Below are positions 7,459-15,686 of a stretch of 64,000 nucleotides of DNA, piece after piece. The stretch's first letter is position 1. Each line of letters starts with the position of its first letter. Under the pieces are notes generated by a model. That model was not told the DNA's origin. It worked only from the letters and a program-made list of their open reading frames with translations, and did not search any database. The stretch comes from Domibacillus sp. PGB-M46. Its GTDB lineage: Bacteria > Bacillota > Bacilli > Bacillales > Domibacillaceae. The stretch lies in assembly GCF_022668875.1 (NCBI RefSeq), contig NZ_JAKGCR010000007.1, positions 124,001 through 188,000 of the forward strand, given 5' to 3'. A program made the position numbers and the translations under genes.

Positions 7459-8925
7459 ATGAGTTTTTGGCTGTTGTTTTCAATTGGTATTTACATGGCC
7501 GGCATGTTGCTGATCGGGTGGTTAGCGTATCGAAAAACGTCTAACTTAACCGACTACATGCTTGGAGGCCGTGGGTTAGGTCCTGCTGTTACGGCGCTTT
7601 CCGCCGGTGCATCGGACATGAGCAGCTGGCTCCTGATGGGACTGCCGGGTGCCATTTATGTATCGGGTGTTAGTTCAGCATGGATTGTATTTGGATTAAC
7701 TTTTGGAGCTTGGGCAAACTGGCTTTATGTAGCACCCCGGCTTCGTGTTTACACAGAAGTAGCAAATGACTCCATCACTATTCCCGGTTATCTGGAAAAC
7801 CGCTTTGATGACCATAAAAAAGTGCTGCGTCTCGTATCGGGCATTGTCATCTTAGTTTTCTTTACGTTTTACGTGTCCTCTGGTATGGTATCCGGCGGCG
7901 TAATGTTTAATACAACGTTCGGACTTGATTATCATGCAGGACTTCTGCTTGTAACGGGAATTGTGGTGGCTTATACATTGTTCGGCGGCTTTCTTGCAGT
8001 GAGCTGGACTGATTTTGTACAGGGAATTATTATGGTTTTGGCACTGGTTCTTGTACCAATTGTGGCGCTTATCGAAATTGGCGGACTTGGTACAGCTGTA
8101 TCAGAAGTACGATCGATTGATCCGAAAATACTGGATATTTTCCAGGGACAAAGTGTGTTAGGCATTGTTTCATTGATTGCATGGGGACTAGGCTACTTCG
8201 GGCAGCCGCACATCATCGTCCGTTTCATGGCGATCACGTCCAGAAAAGATGTGAAAACAGCGCGCCGGATCGGCATGAGCTGGATGATTTTCTCTATCGT
8301 TGGAGCAATGTTTACCGGTTTCCTTGGCATCGCGTACTACTCGATGAACGGTCTCACGATCGGTGATCCGGAAACGATTTTCATTAAACTAGGTGAAATT
8401 TTATTCCACCCCTTTATTACAGGCTTTATTCTGTCCGCTATTTTAGCGGCCGTTATGAGTACGATTTCTTCGCAGCTTCTTGTCACATCGAGTTCGCTCG
8501 TGGAAGATCTGTACAAAACGTTTTTACGCCGTGATGCGTCCGATAAAGAGCTGGTATTTCTTGGACGTTCCGCTGTACTGGTCGTTTCTGTTATCGCGCT
8601 TGCGCTTGGCTGGGAGAAAAATGACACGATCTTAGGGCTTGTCAGCTATGCGTGGGCCGGGTTTGGTGCTGCGTTTGGACCCGCGATTCTGCTCAGTTTG
8701 TACTGGAAGCGAATGACGAAATGGGGCGCACTCGCCGGAATGCTCGTTGGAGCCGTAACCGTCATCCTCTGGGCGGAAGTCCCTGCACTGGCAGACTTCC
8801 TTTACGAATTAATTCCAGGATTCGTTTTTTCTCTTTTAGCGATTATCCTCGTTAGTCTGCTGACAAAAACAGAGGGTAAAACAGAAGAACGATTCAATGA
8901 ATTTACCGCGAAAATGAAAGAATAA
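7459..8925 (+). CDS. putP: sodium/proline symporter
   Basis: 488 aa secondary transporter of the sodium:solute symporter family with about 13 hydrophobic helices. The segments SAGASDMSSWLLMGLPGAIY and YMLGGRGLGP are hallmarks of PutP/OpuE proline carriers, which couple proline uptake to sodium entry across the cytoplasmic membrane. B. subtilis has PutP (proline as nutrient) and OpuE (osmoprotection); the two cannot be separated from sequence alone, and no proline-degradation genes lie next to it. An AAAGGATG site precedes the ATG. No clear terminator is seen before the glnS promoter. Confidence 0.85.
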   Translation: MSFWLLFSIGIYMAGMLLIGWLAYRKTSNLTDYMLGGRGLGPAVTALSAGASDMSSWLLMGLPGAIYVSGVSSAWIVFGLTFGAWANWLYVAPRLRVYTEVANDSITIPGYLENRFDDHKKVLRLVSGIVILVFFTFYVSSGMVSGGVMFNTTFGLDYHAGLLLVTGIVVAYTLFGGFLAVSWTDFVQGIIMVLALVLVPIVALIEIGGLGTAVSEVRSIDPKILDIFQGQSVLGIVSLIAWGLGYFGQPHIIVRFMAITSRKDVKTARRIGMSWMIFSIVGAMFTGFLGIAYYSMNGLTIGDPETIFIKLGEILFHPFITGFILSAILAAVMSTISSQLLVTSSSLVEDLYKTFLRRDASDKELVFLGRSAVLVVSVIALALGWEKNDTILGLVSYAWAGFGAAFGPAILLSLYWKRMTKWGALAGMLVGAVTVILWAEVPALADFLYELIPGFVFSLLAIILVSLLTKTEGKTEERFNEFTAKMKE

Positions 8926-8958
8926 GGTCCAGCCCTTTCTTTCGTGCGGTCAGTGAAA

Positions 8959-8964
8959 TATAAT
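8959..8964 (+). promoter_or_regulatory. -10 box of the glnS promoter
   Basis: TATAAT with a weak -35 (TTTCTT near 8937). Transcription would start near 8971, leaving almost no leader for an ATG at 8973. This favours the TTG at 9003 as the real start and rules out a T-box leader. Confidence 0.45.
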
Positions 8965-9002
8965 AGGCATACATGACCTTAACAGAGAAAGGCTGGATTC
9001 AC

Positions 9003-10655
9003 TTGGAACAATCATCTAACTTTATTCGCACGATCATCAAACAGGATCTGGAATCAGGCAAACGGGATCATGTTATCACCCGTTTCCCGCCTGAGCCGAA
9101 CGGCTACCTGCATATCGGCCACGCGAAATCAATTGTCATCAACTTTGGGCTTGCTGACGATTTTGGCGGCAAAACGAATTTGCGTTTTGACGATACAAAC
9201 CCATTAAAAGAAGATCAGGAATACGTGGATTCAATCAAAGAAGACGTGGCCTGGCTTGGCTATGAGTGGGATGAACTTCGCTATGCATCCGATTATTTTG
9301 ATGAAATGTACGCACGCGCTGTGCTGCTAATTAAAAAAGAGCTCGCTTACGTGGACGACCTGTCTGCTGACGAAATCCGTGAATACCGCGGTACGCTTAC
9401 AGAGCCAGGGAAAGAAAGCCCGTACCGCACCCGGACTGTAGAAGAAAACCTTGATTTGTTCGAACGGATGAAAAACGGCGAATTTGCAGACGGAACAAAA
9501 GTGCTTCGGGCAAAAATCGATATGGCTTCCCCTAATTTAAATTTGCGTGATCCGGTTTTATACCGTGTTTCCCATGCGTCCCACCACAATACGGGCGATA
9601 AATGGTGCATTTATCCGATGTATGATTTTGCGCATCCGCTTGAAGATGCGATTGAAGGCGTGACACACTCTCTTTGTACAACGGAGTTTGAAGACCACCG
9701 CCCTCTTTATGAATGGGTAGTCCGTGAATGTGAAATGGATATGCAGCCGCAGCAAATCGAATTTGGCCGTCTAGGCCTTACCAATACAGTGATGAGTAAG
9801 CGGAAATTAAAACAGCTTGTGGACGAAAAGCATGTAGACGGCTGGGATGACCCACGCCTTCCGACCATTTCCGGCATGCGCCGCCGTGGCTTTACAGCAG
9901 AAGCAATTCGTGAATTTGTGAAAGAAACAGGTGTATCGAAAAACTCCGGTGTGGTGGATTCAGCTATGCTTGACCACTTTGTCCGTGAAGACCTGAAGCT
10001 GAAAGCACCTCGGACAATGGGTGTACTCCGTCCATTAAAACTTGTTATTACCAATTACCCTGAAGGCCAGGTTGAATGGCTGGATGCGGAAATCAATCCG
10101 GAAAATCCAGAAATGGGTATGCGGAAAATTCCGTTTTCACGTGAGATTTATATCGAGCAGGAAGACTTTATGGAAGAACCGCCGAAAAAATATTTCCGCC
10201 TCTTCCCAGGCAATGAAGTTCGCTTGAAACACGCTTACTTTGTTAAATGTGAAGACTTCATTAAAGATGAGAACGGCAATGTAGTTGAGATTCACTGCAC
10301 GTACGATCCACGCACAAAGAGCGGTTCTGACTTTAATGAACGGAAAGTAAAAGGAACGATTCACTGGGTAGATGCAACACACGCAGCACCTGCTGAGTTC
10401 CGCTTGTACGAGCCGCTCATTATGGACAGCGAAGCAGGCGAGGATACAGAAGGCAAAACGTTCCTCGATTATGTTAATAAAAACTCGCTTGAAACATTAA
10501 GCGGATTTATTGAGCCAAACTTGAAAGATGTAGATGTACAGGAAAAACTACAATTTTTCCGCCACGGCTACTTTAACGTAGATCCGAAGCACTCTAAGCC
10601 TGGCAAGCCAGTCTTTAACCGGATTGTCTCTTTAAAAAGCTCATTTAGACTGTAA
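9003..10655 (+). CDS. glnS: glutaminyl-tRNA synthetase
   Basis: About 550 aa from the TTG at 9003 (or 560 from ATG 8973). The sequence closely parallels E. coli Gln[18 protein letters not shown] (HIGH 37-40), LRFDDTNP, the GlnRS-specific [29 protein letters not shown] in place of [21 protein letters not shown], and a two-barrel anticodon-binding C terminus ending in VFNRIVSL. It charges tRNA-Gln directly with glutamine in the cytoplasm. The TTG start is preferred because the predicted transcription start is near 8971, GAAAGG lies at usable distance, and homology begins there. It is odd because Bacillaceae usually make Gln-tRNA indirectly with GatCAB, which is also present here at 50-53 kb. 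No YqeY-like fusion is seen. Confidence 0.93.
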   Translation: MEQSSNFIRTIIKQDLESGKRDHVITRFPPEPNGYLHIGHAKSIVINFGLADDFGGKTNLRFDDTNPLKEDQEYVDSIKEDVAWLGYEWDELRYASDYFDEMYARAVLLIKKELAYVDDLSADEIREYRGTLTEPGKESPYRTRTVEENLDLFERMKNGEFADGTKVLRAKIDMASPNLNLRDPVLYRVSHASHHNTGDKWCIYPMYDFAHPLEDAIEGVTHSLCTTEFEDHRPLYEWVVRECEMDMQPQQIEFGRLGLTNTVMSKRKLKQLVDEKHVDGWDDPRLPTISGMRRRGFTAEAIREFVKETGVSKNSGVVDSAMLDHFVREDLKLKAPRTMGVLRPLKLVITNYPEGQVEWLDAEINPENPEMGMRKIPFSREIYIEQEDFMEEPPKKYFRLFPGNEVRLKHAYFVKCEDFIKDENGNVVEIHCTYDPRTKSGSDFNERKVKGTIHWVDATHAAPAEFRLYEPLIMDSEAGEDTEGKTFLDYVNKNSLETLSGFIEPNLKDVDVQEKLQFFRHGYFNVDPKHSKPGKPVFNRIVSLKSSFRL

Positions 10656-10660
10656 TGACA

Positions 10661-10694
10661 AAAAACCCGCCGTCATTCAAGACGGCGGGTTTTT
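10661..10694 (+). terminator. bidirectional terminator between glnS and the amylase gene
   Basis: AAAACCCGCCGTC and GACGGCGGGTTTT pair around ATTCAA. It serves glnS and, on the other strand, the amylase gene that ends at 10697. Confidence 0.9.
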
Positions 10695-10696
10695 CT

Positions 10697-12487
10697 TTAT
10701 TTTTTCTTGTTTTTCTTTGCTGTTTTTTTACTTCTTTTGCCCGGTTGTTCTGTTTTCGCTATCCCCTCGTTCCACGGCTTTTCCCGTGCCAGCTCTTCTT
10801 TGATTTCCTTTTTAGCTTCTTCTATCGCTTCTTCTTCAATTTCAGCTTTTACTTCCTGCTTAATTTCCTGTTCGACTTCTTCCTTCACTTCTTGTTTCAT
10901 TTTTTGTTCGACTTCTTCTTTTAATTCCTGTTTGATTTCCTGCTTGATTTCTTGTTTTACTTCCTCCATGAAGTCCTGTAACAGTTCGTTTTTTCGGTTC
11001 TTTTTATGATCCGGTTCTTCTACATCTGTTTCTGGAAGCGCCCAAACGGCAACAGAACCCGGATTGACCAGGAACGTGGCACAGCCGTCTTTGCCTATTT
11101 CGATAATCTCATCACGGGAATTCAGCATATCTACCCACTTTTCGCCGGCTCTTTCTTCTCCGACAAACATATGCTTTTCCCCGCCTTCTTCGCTGTTATT
11201 AATGACAACCGCACAGCCGGAGCGCTCAATTTCTTTTACGCCGCGCCGCACCCAGCCGATCGTATTCGGGTGGTCAAAGTAATCCTCCTGATCGCCGTAT
11301 GCTTTATGTAGGCGGCAGTATAAAAGCGGGTCAATTGCTTCTTTTTTCCCTTCTATTGGATGTTCGCCGCTAATTCCATAATAATCACCATAAAAAACGC
11401 ACGGATAACCATCATGCCGAAGCAGCGTCAGCGCATACGCACTTTGCTTGAACCAGTCTGCCAGAAAGGACTCCAGCGATTCTCCCGGCTGCGTATCGTG
11501 ATTATCAACGAACGTTACGGCGTTTTGCGGATAATTTTGTACAACCGTGCCATCGAAAATTTTCGATAAATCATATTTCGCCCCTTCCTGAGAGGCCGTA
11601 AATAAATTGTATTTTAAGGGCACATCAAACAAATGCATCCGGCCGCCTGTTGCTTCAATCATATGAGCGCATGATTCGAGGTCGGGCACCCAGAATTCAC
11701 CGACAAAAAAGAAATCCCCATCATGCTCCTCTTCTACTTCTTTCGTAAATTGATCAATAAACTTGTAATCAATATGCTTGATCGCATCAAGCCGGTATCC
11801 GTCACAATTTAATTCTTCTGCCAGCCATTTTCCCCACTTAATCATTTCTTCCCGCACGGCTGGATGCCGGTAGTCAATGTTGGCAAACATTAAATAATCA
11901 TAATTGCCAAATTCGTCATCTACATTTTCATTCCACTTTTTATATTCGCCTTCAATTCGGAAAATACCAGTCCGGCCCTCTTTAGCATCATAATCAGTAC
12001 CATTAAAATGATCAAATGTCCAAATAAAATCAGAGTACTTTCCTTTTCGTCCGGGGAATGTGAATTTGGTCCATCCCTCGATGTCAAACGGCTCTTTTGA
12101 AATTACTTTTTTGCGATCAAGCTCGTCCACTTCCACAACTGCAAACGTTTCGGTTTCATCCGCTCCCGCCTTATGGTTCATCACCACATCAACGTAAACA
12201 TGAATACCGGCTTCATGGCATGCTTTAACCGCTTGCTGTAATTCCTCTTTTGTGCCGTACTTTGTTGGAATGGTTCCTTTTTGATCGAACTCGCCAAGAT
12301 CAAATAAATCGTACACACCGTATCCCTGGTCCTCGGCCGACTGTCCTTTCGTAACCGGCGGAACCCACACGGCACCGATGCCTGCTTCCTTTAATTCTTT
12401 TGCCCGCTCGGCAAGCCTTTTCCAATGCTTTTGGTCGGCCGGCAAATGCCACTCAAAAAACTGCATCATTGTACGATTTCGCTCCAT
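10697..12487 (-). CDS. cytoplasmic alpha-amylase (GH13) with charged coiled-coil C-terminal tail
   Basis: 596 aa from the ATG at 12487, eight bases after AGGAG (an ATG at 12493 is too close). Residues 1-485 form a GH13 amylase like the liquefying Bacillus enzymes but without a signal peptide, beginning MMQFFEWHLP. Catalytic residues: nucleophile Asp 234 in GYRLDAIKHI, acid Glu 264 in VGEFW, and Asp 331 in VDNHDTQ; DVVMNHKAGAD also matches. It should hydrolyse internal alpha-1,4 glucan or glycogen. Unusually, residues about 496-570 are a run of Glu/Lys heptad-like repeats of the type VKQEIKQEI, then a Lys-rich tail ending KKTAKKNKKK. This extension is absent from standard enzymes and could mediate oligomerisation or binding to polyanions (inference). 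Confidence 0.88.
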   Translation of the reverse strand: MERNRTMMQFFEWHLPADQKHWKRLAERAKELKEAGIGAVWVPPVTKGQSAEDQGYGVYDLFDLGEFDQKGTIPTKYGTKEELQQAVKACHEAGIHVYVDVVMNHKAGADETETFAVVEVDELDRKKVISKEPFDIEGWTKFTFPGRKGKYSDFIWTFDHFNGTDYDAKEGRTGIFRIEGEYKKWNENVDDEFGNYDYLMFANIDYRHPAVREEMIKWGKWLAEELNCDGYRLDAIKHIDYKFIDQFTKEVEEEHDGDFFFVGEFWVPDLESCAHMIEATGGRMHLFDVPLKYNLFTASQEGAKYDLSKIFDGTVVQNYPQNAVTFVDNHDTQPGESLESFLADWFKQSAYALTLLRHDGYPCVFYGDYYGISGEHPIEGKKEAIDPLLYCRLHKAYGDQEDYFDHPNTIGWVRRGVKEIERSGCAVVINNSEEGGEKHMFVGEERAGEKWVDMLNSRDEIIEIGKDGCATFLVNPGSVAVWALPETDVEEPDHKKNRKNELLQDFMEEVKQEIKQEIKQELKEEVEQKMKQEVKEEVEQEIKQEVKAEIEEEAIEEAKKEIKEELAREKPWNEGIAKTEQPGKRSKKTAKKNKKK

Positions 12488-12568
12488 CTTCATCTCTCCT
12501 GTCTTCCTCTTGTGAAAAACTGTATAAACTCTTTATACCCAATTTGCAGAGAAAATGATCAGGTTGAC

Positions 12569-12604
12569 AAAAATAAATCGGCTGCCCTATAGAAGGCAGC
12601 CGAT
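12569..12604 (-). terminator. terminator after the argA-like gene
   Basis: ATCGGCTGCC and GGCAGCCGAT pair around CTATAGAA. On the minus strand the hairpin is followed by a T-rich run, just downstream of the acetyltransferase gene ending at 12610. Confidence 0.75.
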
Positions 12605-12609
12605 GGTCG

Positions 12610-13068
12610 TTAAGCTGTTTGAATCGCCATCGCAATTTCATCACAGCTCGGAAATTTCGGGCAGTGCACACAATCCGTCCAGACTTTTTGCGGCATCTCT
12701 GTTTTTGAAATAACTTCAAATCCGCATTTTTCAAAAAAAGCGACTTGATACGTTAAGGAAATCAGCTTTGGAATCCCAATTAATTCAGTTTCTTCTATAA
12801 TGCGCTTGACGAGCATCTTTCCAATGCCCCGCCCTTTTGCGCTGTCTTTCACCGCAAGCGAACGAACCTCAGCGAGATCGTGACCAAGTATCGCAAGGCT
12901 GGCAAGGCCAAGAATCTCTCCATCTTCTTCTGCAACAGAAATCGATTGCAAATTCAGAATGAGCGAGTCTTTCGTTCGTGGCAGCATCAGCCCTTCTTTT
13001 GCATAATGATTCACAAGTTCAAATATTTGCTCCACGTCACCTAGCACGGCTTTGCGCACTTTAATCAC
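12610..13068 (-). CDS. GNAT N-acetyltransferase, short ArgA-like (putative N-acetylglutamate synthase)
   Basis: 152 aa GNAT domain. The acetyl-CoA binding segment reads VRSLAVKDSAKGRGIG, followed by LTYQVAFFEKCGF. The layout (AEVRSLAV, then FF..CGF, then a C-terminal VHCPKFPSC-D-EIAM) matches the short stand-alone ArgA family known from actinobacteria and others, which acetylate glutamate in the first step of arginine synthesis. Start is GTG at 13068 behind GGGTGAG. It diverges from argJ across a shared region with a consensus ARG box, strongly supporting a role in arginine synthesis. A general GNAT function remains possible. Confidence 0.75.
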   Translation of the reverse strand: MIKVRKAVLGDVEQIFELVNHYAKEGLMLPRTKDSLILNLQSISVAEEDGEILGLASLAILGHDLAEVRSLAVKDSAKGRGIGKMLVKRIIEETELIGIPKLISLTYQVAFFEKCGFEVISKTEMPQKVWTDCVHCPKFPSCDEIAMAIQTA

Positions 13069-13104
13069 GATTTCTCACCCTTCCCGCTTCTCTTTTATCC
13101 TTTT

Positions 13105-13132
13105 ATCTTACTTGATTCCGTAAAGATGTCAA
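13105..13132 (-). promoter_or_regulatory. promoter of the argA-like gene
   Basis: On the minus strand TTGACA (13132-13127) and TAAGAT (13110-13105) are 16 bases apart. The ARG box lies about 20 bases upstream of the -35. Confidence 0.6.
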
Positions 13133-13150
13133 TACTATATATTCATTTAG

Positions 13151-13168
13151 TTTGAATAATTATTCAAA
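13151..13168. promoter_or_regulatory. ARG box (AhrC/ArgR operator) between argA-like gene and argJ
   Basis: The 18-base palindrome TTTGAATAATTATTCAAA fits the Bacillus ARG-box pattern TNTGNATWWWWATNCANA at every position. It sits between the divergent promoters. A second, weaker half-site-like stretch (TATTCATTT, from 13139) lies beside it. Arginine-dependent repression of both genes is expected. Confidence 0.8.
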
Positions 13169-13197
13169 TACTTTTCGCGTTCTCCCTTGTTTCCGTG

Positions 13198-13203
13198 TAT
13201 AAT
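13198..13203 (+). promoter_or_regulatory. -10 box of the argJ promoter
   Basis: TATAAT about 35 bases before the argJ start. The -35 region is weak (TCGCGT near 13175) and lies directly downstream of the ARG box. Confidence 0.5.
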
Positions 13204-13238
13204 AAAAGCATTGACATAAACGTATAGGGGGATTTTCT

Positions 13239-14387
13239 TTGACTCATTTTCCAAAAGGCTTTTCATCCTGCTCACTCAATGCAGGGATAAAAGACGACAC
13301 ACTTGATTTCACTATTATTTACTCAGACACACGGGCAGCGGCAGCGGCTATGTTTACGAAAAACCAATTTTGCGGTGCACCGATTGTAATTGGCAAAGAG
13401 CATGTGAAAGACGGTTACCTGCAGGCGATTGCCGTTAACAGCAAAAATGCCAACGTGGCGACCGGCGAGAAAGGGCTTCAGGATGCCCGGACGATGACGG
13501 AAGCAGTGGCGGCCGAGCTCGGAATTGACCCTTCTGATGTGCTTCCTTCTTCTACCGGTGTAATTGGCGTACCGCTGCCAATCGAAAAAATTGTGTCGGC
13601 TGTGCCTGGCTTAAAAGCCGAGCTTCGGCCAGATGGCCTTGAGCAATCTGCGAAAGCAATCATGACAACCGATACGTACCCGAAATTTCGGACCCGCAAA
13701 ATTGGAGAGGCTACGCTTGCTGCAATGGCAAAAGGATCCGGCATGATTGAGCCGAATATGGCGACAATGCTTAGTTATATTTTAACGGATGCAAAAATAG
13801 AAGCAGACGATTTAAAAGCGATGCTTCAGCGAGCAGTAAATGTATCGTTCAACAGCGTGTCAGTAGATGGCGATACAAGTACAAGCGATACAGTTGCGAT
13901 CATGGCAAACGGACTGGCAGGCGAAGTGAACCTGGCCGAGTTTGAAGCAGCACTTACAGATCTCTGCATCGAACTGGCGAAAGAAATCGCCCGGGATGGG
14001 GAAGGAGCGACGAAACTTGTGGAAGTGCAGGTTACAGGAGCTGACAGCGATACTGTGGCGAAGAAAATCGGTAAATCCATTATTAACTCGCCGCTTGTAA
14101 AAACCGCTCTCTTCGGCGAAGACCCGAACTGGGGCCGGATTATGTCCACGATTGGTAACTCAGAGGATGCTGTTGATACTTCTTCTGTTTCCGTTTCTTT
14201 TGCCGACGTGTATGTATTCCAAGACGGTGCACCGACAGAAGACAAACGCGCCGAGCTGGAAGAATATTTAAAGACAGATGAAGTACTCATTAAAATATCA
14301 CTCGGAACTGGAACGGGCGCTGCTACCGTATGGGGCTGTGACCTTTCCTATGATTATGTGAAAATTAATGGCGAATACACGACGTGA
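13239..14387 (+). CDS. argJ: glutamate N-acetyltransferase / ornithine acetyltransferase
   Basis: 382 aa, slightly shorter at the N terminus than B. subtilis ArgJ (about 400). TTG start at 13239 after AGGGGGAT. ArgJ transfers acetyl from N-acetylornithine to glutamate, and bifunctional forms also use acetyl-CoA. Conserved segments: SSTGVIG, the KGSGMIEPNMATML autocleavage region (Thr nucleophile in ATML, near residue 175), DGDTSTSDT, AKEIARDGEGATKL, FGEDPNWGRI, and a C-terminal WGCDLSYDYVKIN. The sequence diverges from the Bacillus type. With an ArgA-like enzyme next door it may act only as the ornithine acetyltransferase (inference). It is separated by about 32 kb from argC-argB-argD, unlike the argCJBD order of B. 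subtilis. Confidence 0.92.
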   Translation: MTHFPKGFSSCSLNAGIKDDTLDFTIIYSDTRAAAAAMFTKNQFCGAPIVIGKEHVKDGYLQAIAVNSKNANVATGEKGLQDARTMTEAVAAELGIDPSDVLPSSTGVIGVPLPIEKIVSAVPGLKAELRPDGLEQSAKAIMTTDTYPKFRTRKIGEATLAAMAKGSGMIEPNMATMLSYILTDAKIEADDLKAMLQRAVNVSFNSVSVDGDTSTSDTVAIMANGLAGEVNLAEFEAALTDLCIELAKEIARDGEGATKLVEVQVTGADSDTVAKKIGKSIINSPLVKTALFGEDPNWGRIMSTIGNSEDAVDTSSVSVSFADVYVFQDGAPTEDKRAELEEYLKTDEVLIKISLGTGTGAATVWGCDLSYDYVKINGEYTT

Positions 14388-14393
14388 AGCTCT

Positions 14394-14419
14394 GCCCGCC
14401 CCTCCTGGGCGGGCTTTTT
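14394..14419 (+). terminator. rho-independent terminator after argJ
   Basis: GCCCGCC and GGCGGGC pair around a short loop, followed by TTTTTG. Confidence 0.8.
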
Positions 14420-14464
14420 GCTTTTTTCATCAAGCTGTGTTACTCTTTTACTAACGACCGTTAG
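14418..14464 (+). promoter_or_regulatory. tetR-ykkCD promoter with palindromic operator
   Basis: TTGCTT (14418) and TACTCT (14441) are 17 bases apart. A perfect palindrome CTAACGACCGTTAG (14451-14464) lies just downstream, before the ribosome site. This is typical of an autorepressed TetR operon. Confidence 0.6.
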
Positions 14465-14477
14465 GAAGGAAACTATT

Positions 14478-15014
14478 ATGAAAGAAACCATTAAAAAAGC
14501 GGCTGCGGCTCTTTTTGCCGAGTATGGATATGCCGGAACATCACTGGCGCAGATCAGTGAAAAAGTCGGTATTAAAAAGCCCTCTCTTTACGCTCATTTT
14601 AAAAGCAAGGATCACTTGTTTGAATGTATTGTGGAAGATGCCTTTGACGCGGAAACAAAACGGGTTAAAGGAGCAGATGACTTACACAAGCTCCTTCAGT
14701 CTTACCTTTTTCTTTATGAGGAAGATGCGCTATTTCGATTTTTGCTGGCAAGCTCTTTTTTTCCGCCTGATTTTTTAAAGGAGCGTATTTTAGAAAAGTA
14801 TGATGAATATCTTCACGCGCTTGAAGAAAAAGTAAAAACGGTACTGCCGCCCGATTCTGTTCATGCAGAAGACGCGGCCGTCATGTATACGATTATTTTA
14901 GACAGCTTATTTGTTGAGCTGTGTTATGGAACGCAGGAACGCTCGCAAAAGCGGCTCGATACAGCTTGGCGTGTGTATGAACAGGCTTTTATGAAAGGAC
15001 AGAAAAAAAGATGA
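14478..15014 (+). CDS. TetR/AcrR family transcriptional regulator
   Basis: 178 aa from the ATG at 14478, which follows AGGAAGGA; a longer in-frame reading upstream would run through the promoter and operator. The N-terminal helix-turn-helix reads TSLAQISEKVGIKKPSLYAHFKSKDHLF (about 25-52). The C-terminal ligand domain is divergent, as usual. It precedes two SMR exporter genes with a four-base overlap, so it most likely represses the operon through the palindrome at 14451-14464 and is released by an exported compound (inference). Confidence 0.88.
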   Translation: MKETIKKAAAALFAEYGYAGTSLAQISEKVGIKKPSLYAHFKSKDHLFECIVEDAFDAETKRVKGADDLHKLLQSYLFLYEEDALFRFLLASSFFPPDFLKERILEKYDEYLHALEEKVKTVLPPDSVHAEDAAVMYTIILDSLFVELCYGTQERSQKRLDTAWRVYEQAFMKGQKKR

Positions 15015-15346
15015 ATGTAAAATGGTTTCTCGTTCTCGTAGCGGGATTTTTTGAAGTTGGATGGGCAGCAGGATTAAAGCATGCCGATTCACTATTTGAA
15101 TGGATGCTGACCGCAGCAGCGATTGTAATTAGTTTCCTTCTTTTGCTGTATTGCTCAACTCAGCTGCCGGCCACGACGGTTTACGCCGCTTTTGTCGGGC
15201 TTGGTTCTGCCGGTACCGTTCTGCTTGAGATGACACTTTTTGATGAGCCCTTCAGCTGGATTAAAGTTGGCCTGATTGCCGTGCTCCTCATTGGGATAAT
15301 TGGATTAAAGACCGTTACGGTTGAAAGAGATGTGACTGCTTCATGA
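15011..15346 (+). CDS. SMR family efflux transporter subunit (YkkC-like)
   Basis: 111 aa, four membrane helices, typical small multidrug resistance size. The motif FFEVGWAAGLKHADS carries the essential Glu in helix 1, and GLGSAGTVLLEM matches the helix 3-4 region. It closely resembles B. subtilis YkkC, which works only as a pair with YkkD. SMR pairs export guanidinium or cationic drugs by proton antiport in the cytoplasmic membrane. It overlaps the tetR gene (ATGA) and the following subunit gene (ATGA). No guanidine riboswitch precedes the operon, so control is by TetR instead. Confidence 0.85.
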   Translation: MNVKWFLVLVAGFFEVGWAAGLKHADSLFEWMLTAAAIVISFLLLLYCSTQLPATTVYAAFVGLGSAGTVLLEMTLFDEPFSWIKVGLIAVLLIGIIGLKTVTVERDVTAS

Positions 15347-15657
15347 GCTGGATATTATTAATTTCAGCCGGTTTGTTGGAGGTAGTCGGCGTGGCCGGAA
15401 TGACAATGGTCAGCGAGCAAAAAACAGTCCGCTCTTTTCTCGTTATGTTCGGCGGCTTTGGATTAAGCTTTCTTCTTCTTACCATTGCGATGAGCTCTCT
15501 TCCAATGGGAACGGCATACAGCGTCTGGACAGGCATTGGAACCGTCGGCAGCGCGCTGGTCGGCATGATTGTTTACAAAGAGCCCCGGGATTCTCGGCGG
15601 ATTCTTTTTATTGTCATGATTATTAGTTCAGTCATTGGCTTGAAGCTCGTTTCATAA
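15343..15657 (+). CDS. SMR family efflux transporter subunit (YkkD-like)
   Basis: 104 aa, four membrane helices. LLISAGLLEVVGVAGM places the conserved Glu in helix 1; MGTAYSVWTGIGTVGSALVGM and a YKEPRD loop follow as in YkkD. It is expected to form an antiparallel heterodimer with the preceding subunit. Translation is coupled through a four-base overlap, and a terminator follows at once. Confidence 0.85.
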   Translation: MSWILLISAGLLEVVGVAGMTMVSEQKTVRSFLVMFGGFGLSFLLLTIAMSSLPMGTAYSVWTGIGTVGSALVGMIVYKEPRDSRRILFIVMIISSVIGLKLVS

Positions 15658-15682
15658 AAAAACTGCCCTCGGGCAGTTTTTT
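15658..15682 (+). terminator. bidirectional terminator after the SMR operon
   Basis: AAAACTGCC-CTCG-GGCAGTTTT followed by a T run. It also lies just past the end of the convergent DUF2252 gene (15687). Confidence 0.8.
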
Positions 15683-15686
15683 GTTT

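Noticed and set aside
8926-9002. T-box leader before glnS
   Set aside because: The -10 box is only about 40 bases before the start; there is no room for a specifier stem or antiterminator.
13826-14290. 154-codon minus-strand ORF
   Set aside because: Antisense to argJ; Ser/Thr/Val-rich shadow.
14388-14477. guanidine (ykkC) riboswitch before the SMR operon
   Set aside because: Only the argJ terminator, a promoter and a palindrome fit in the gap.
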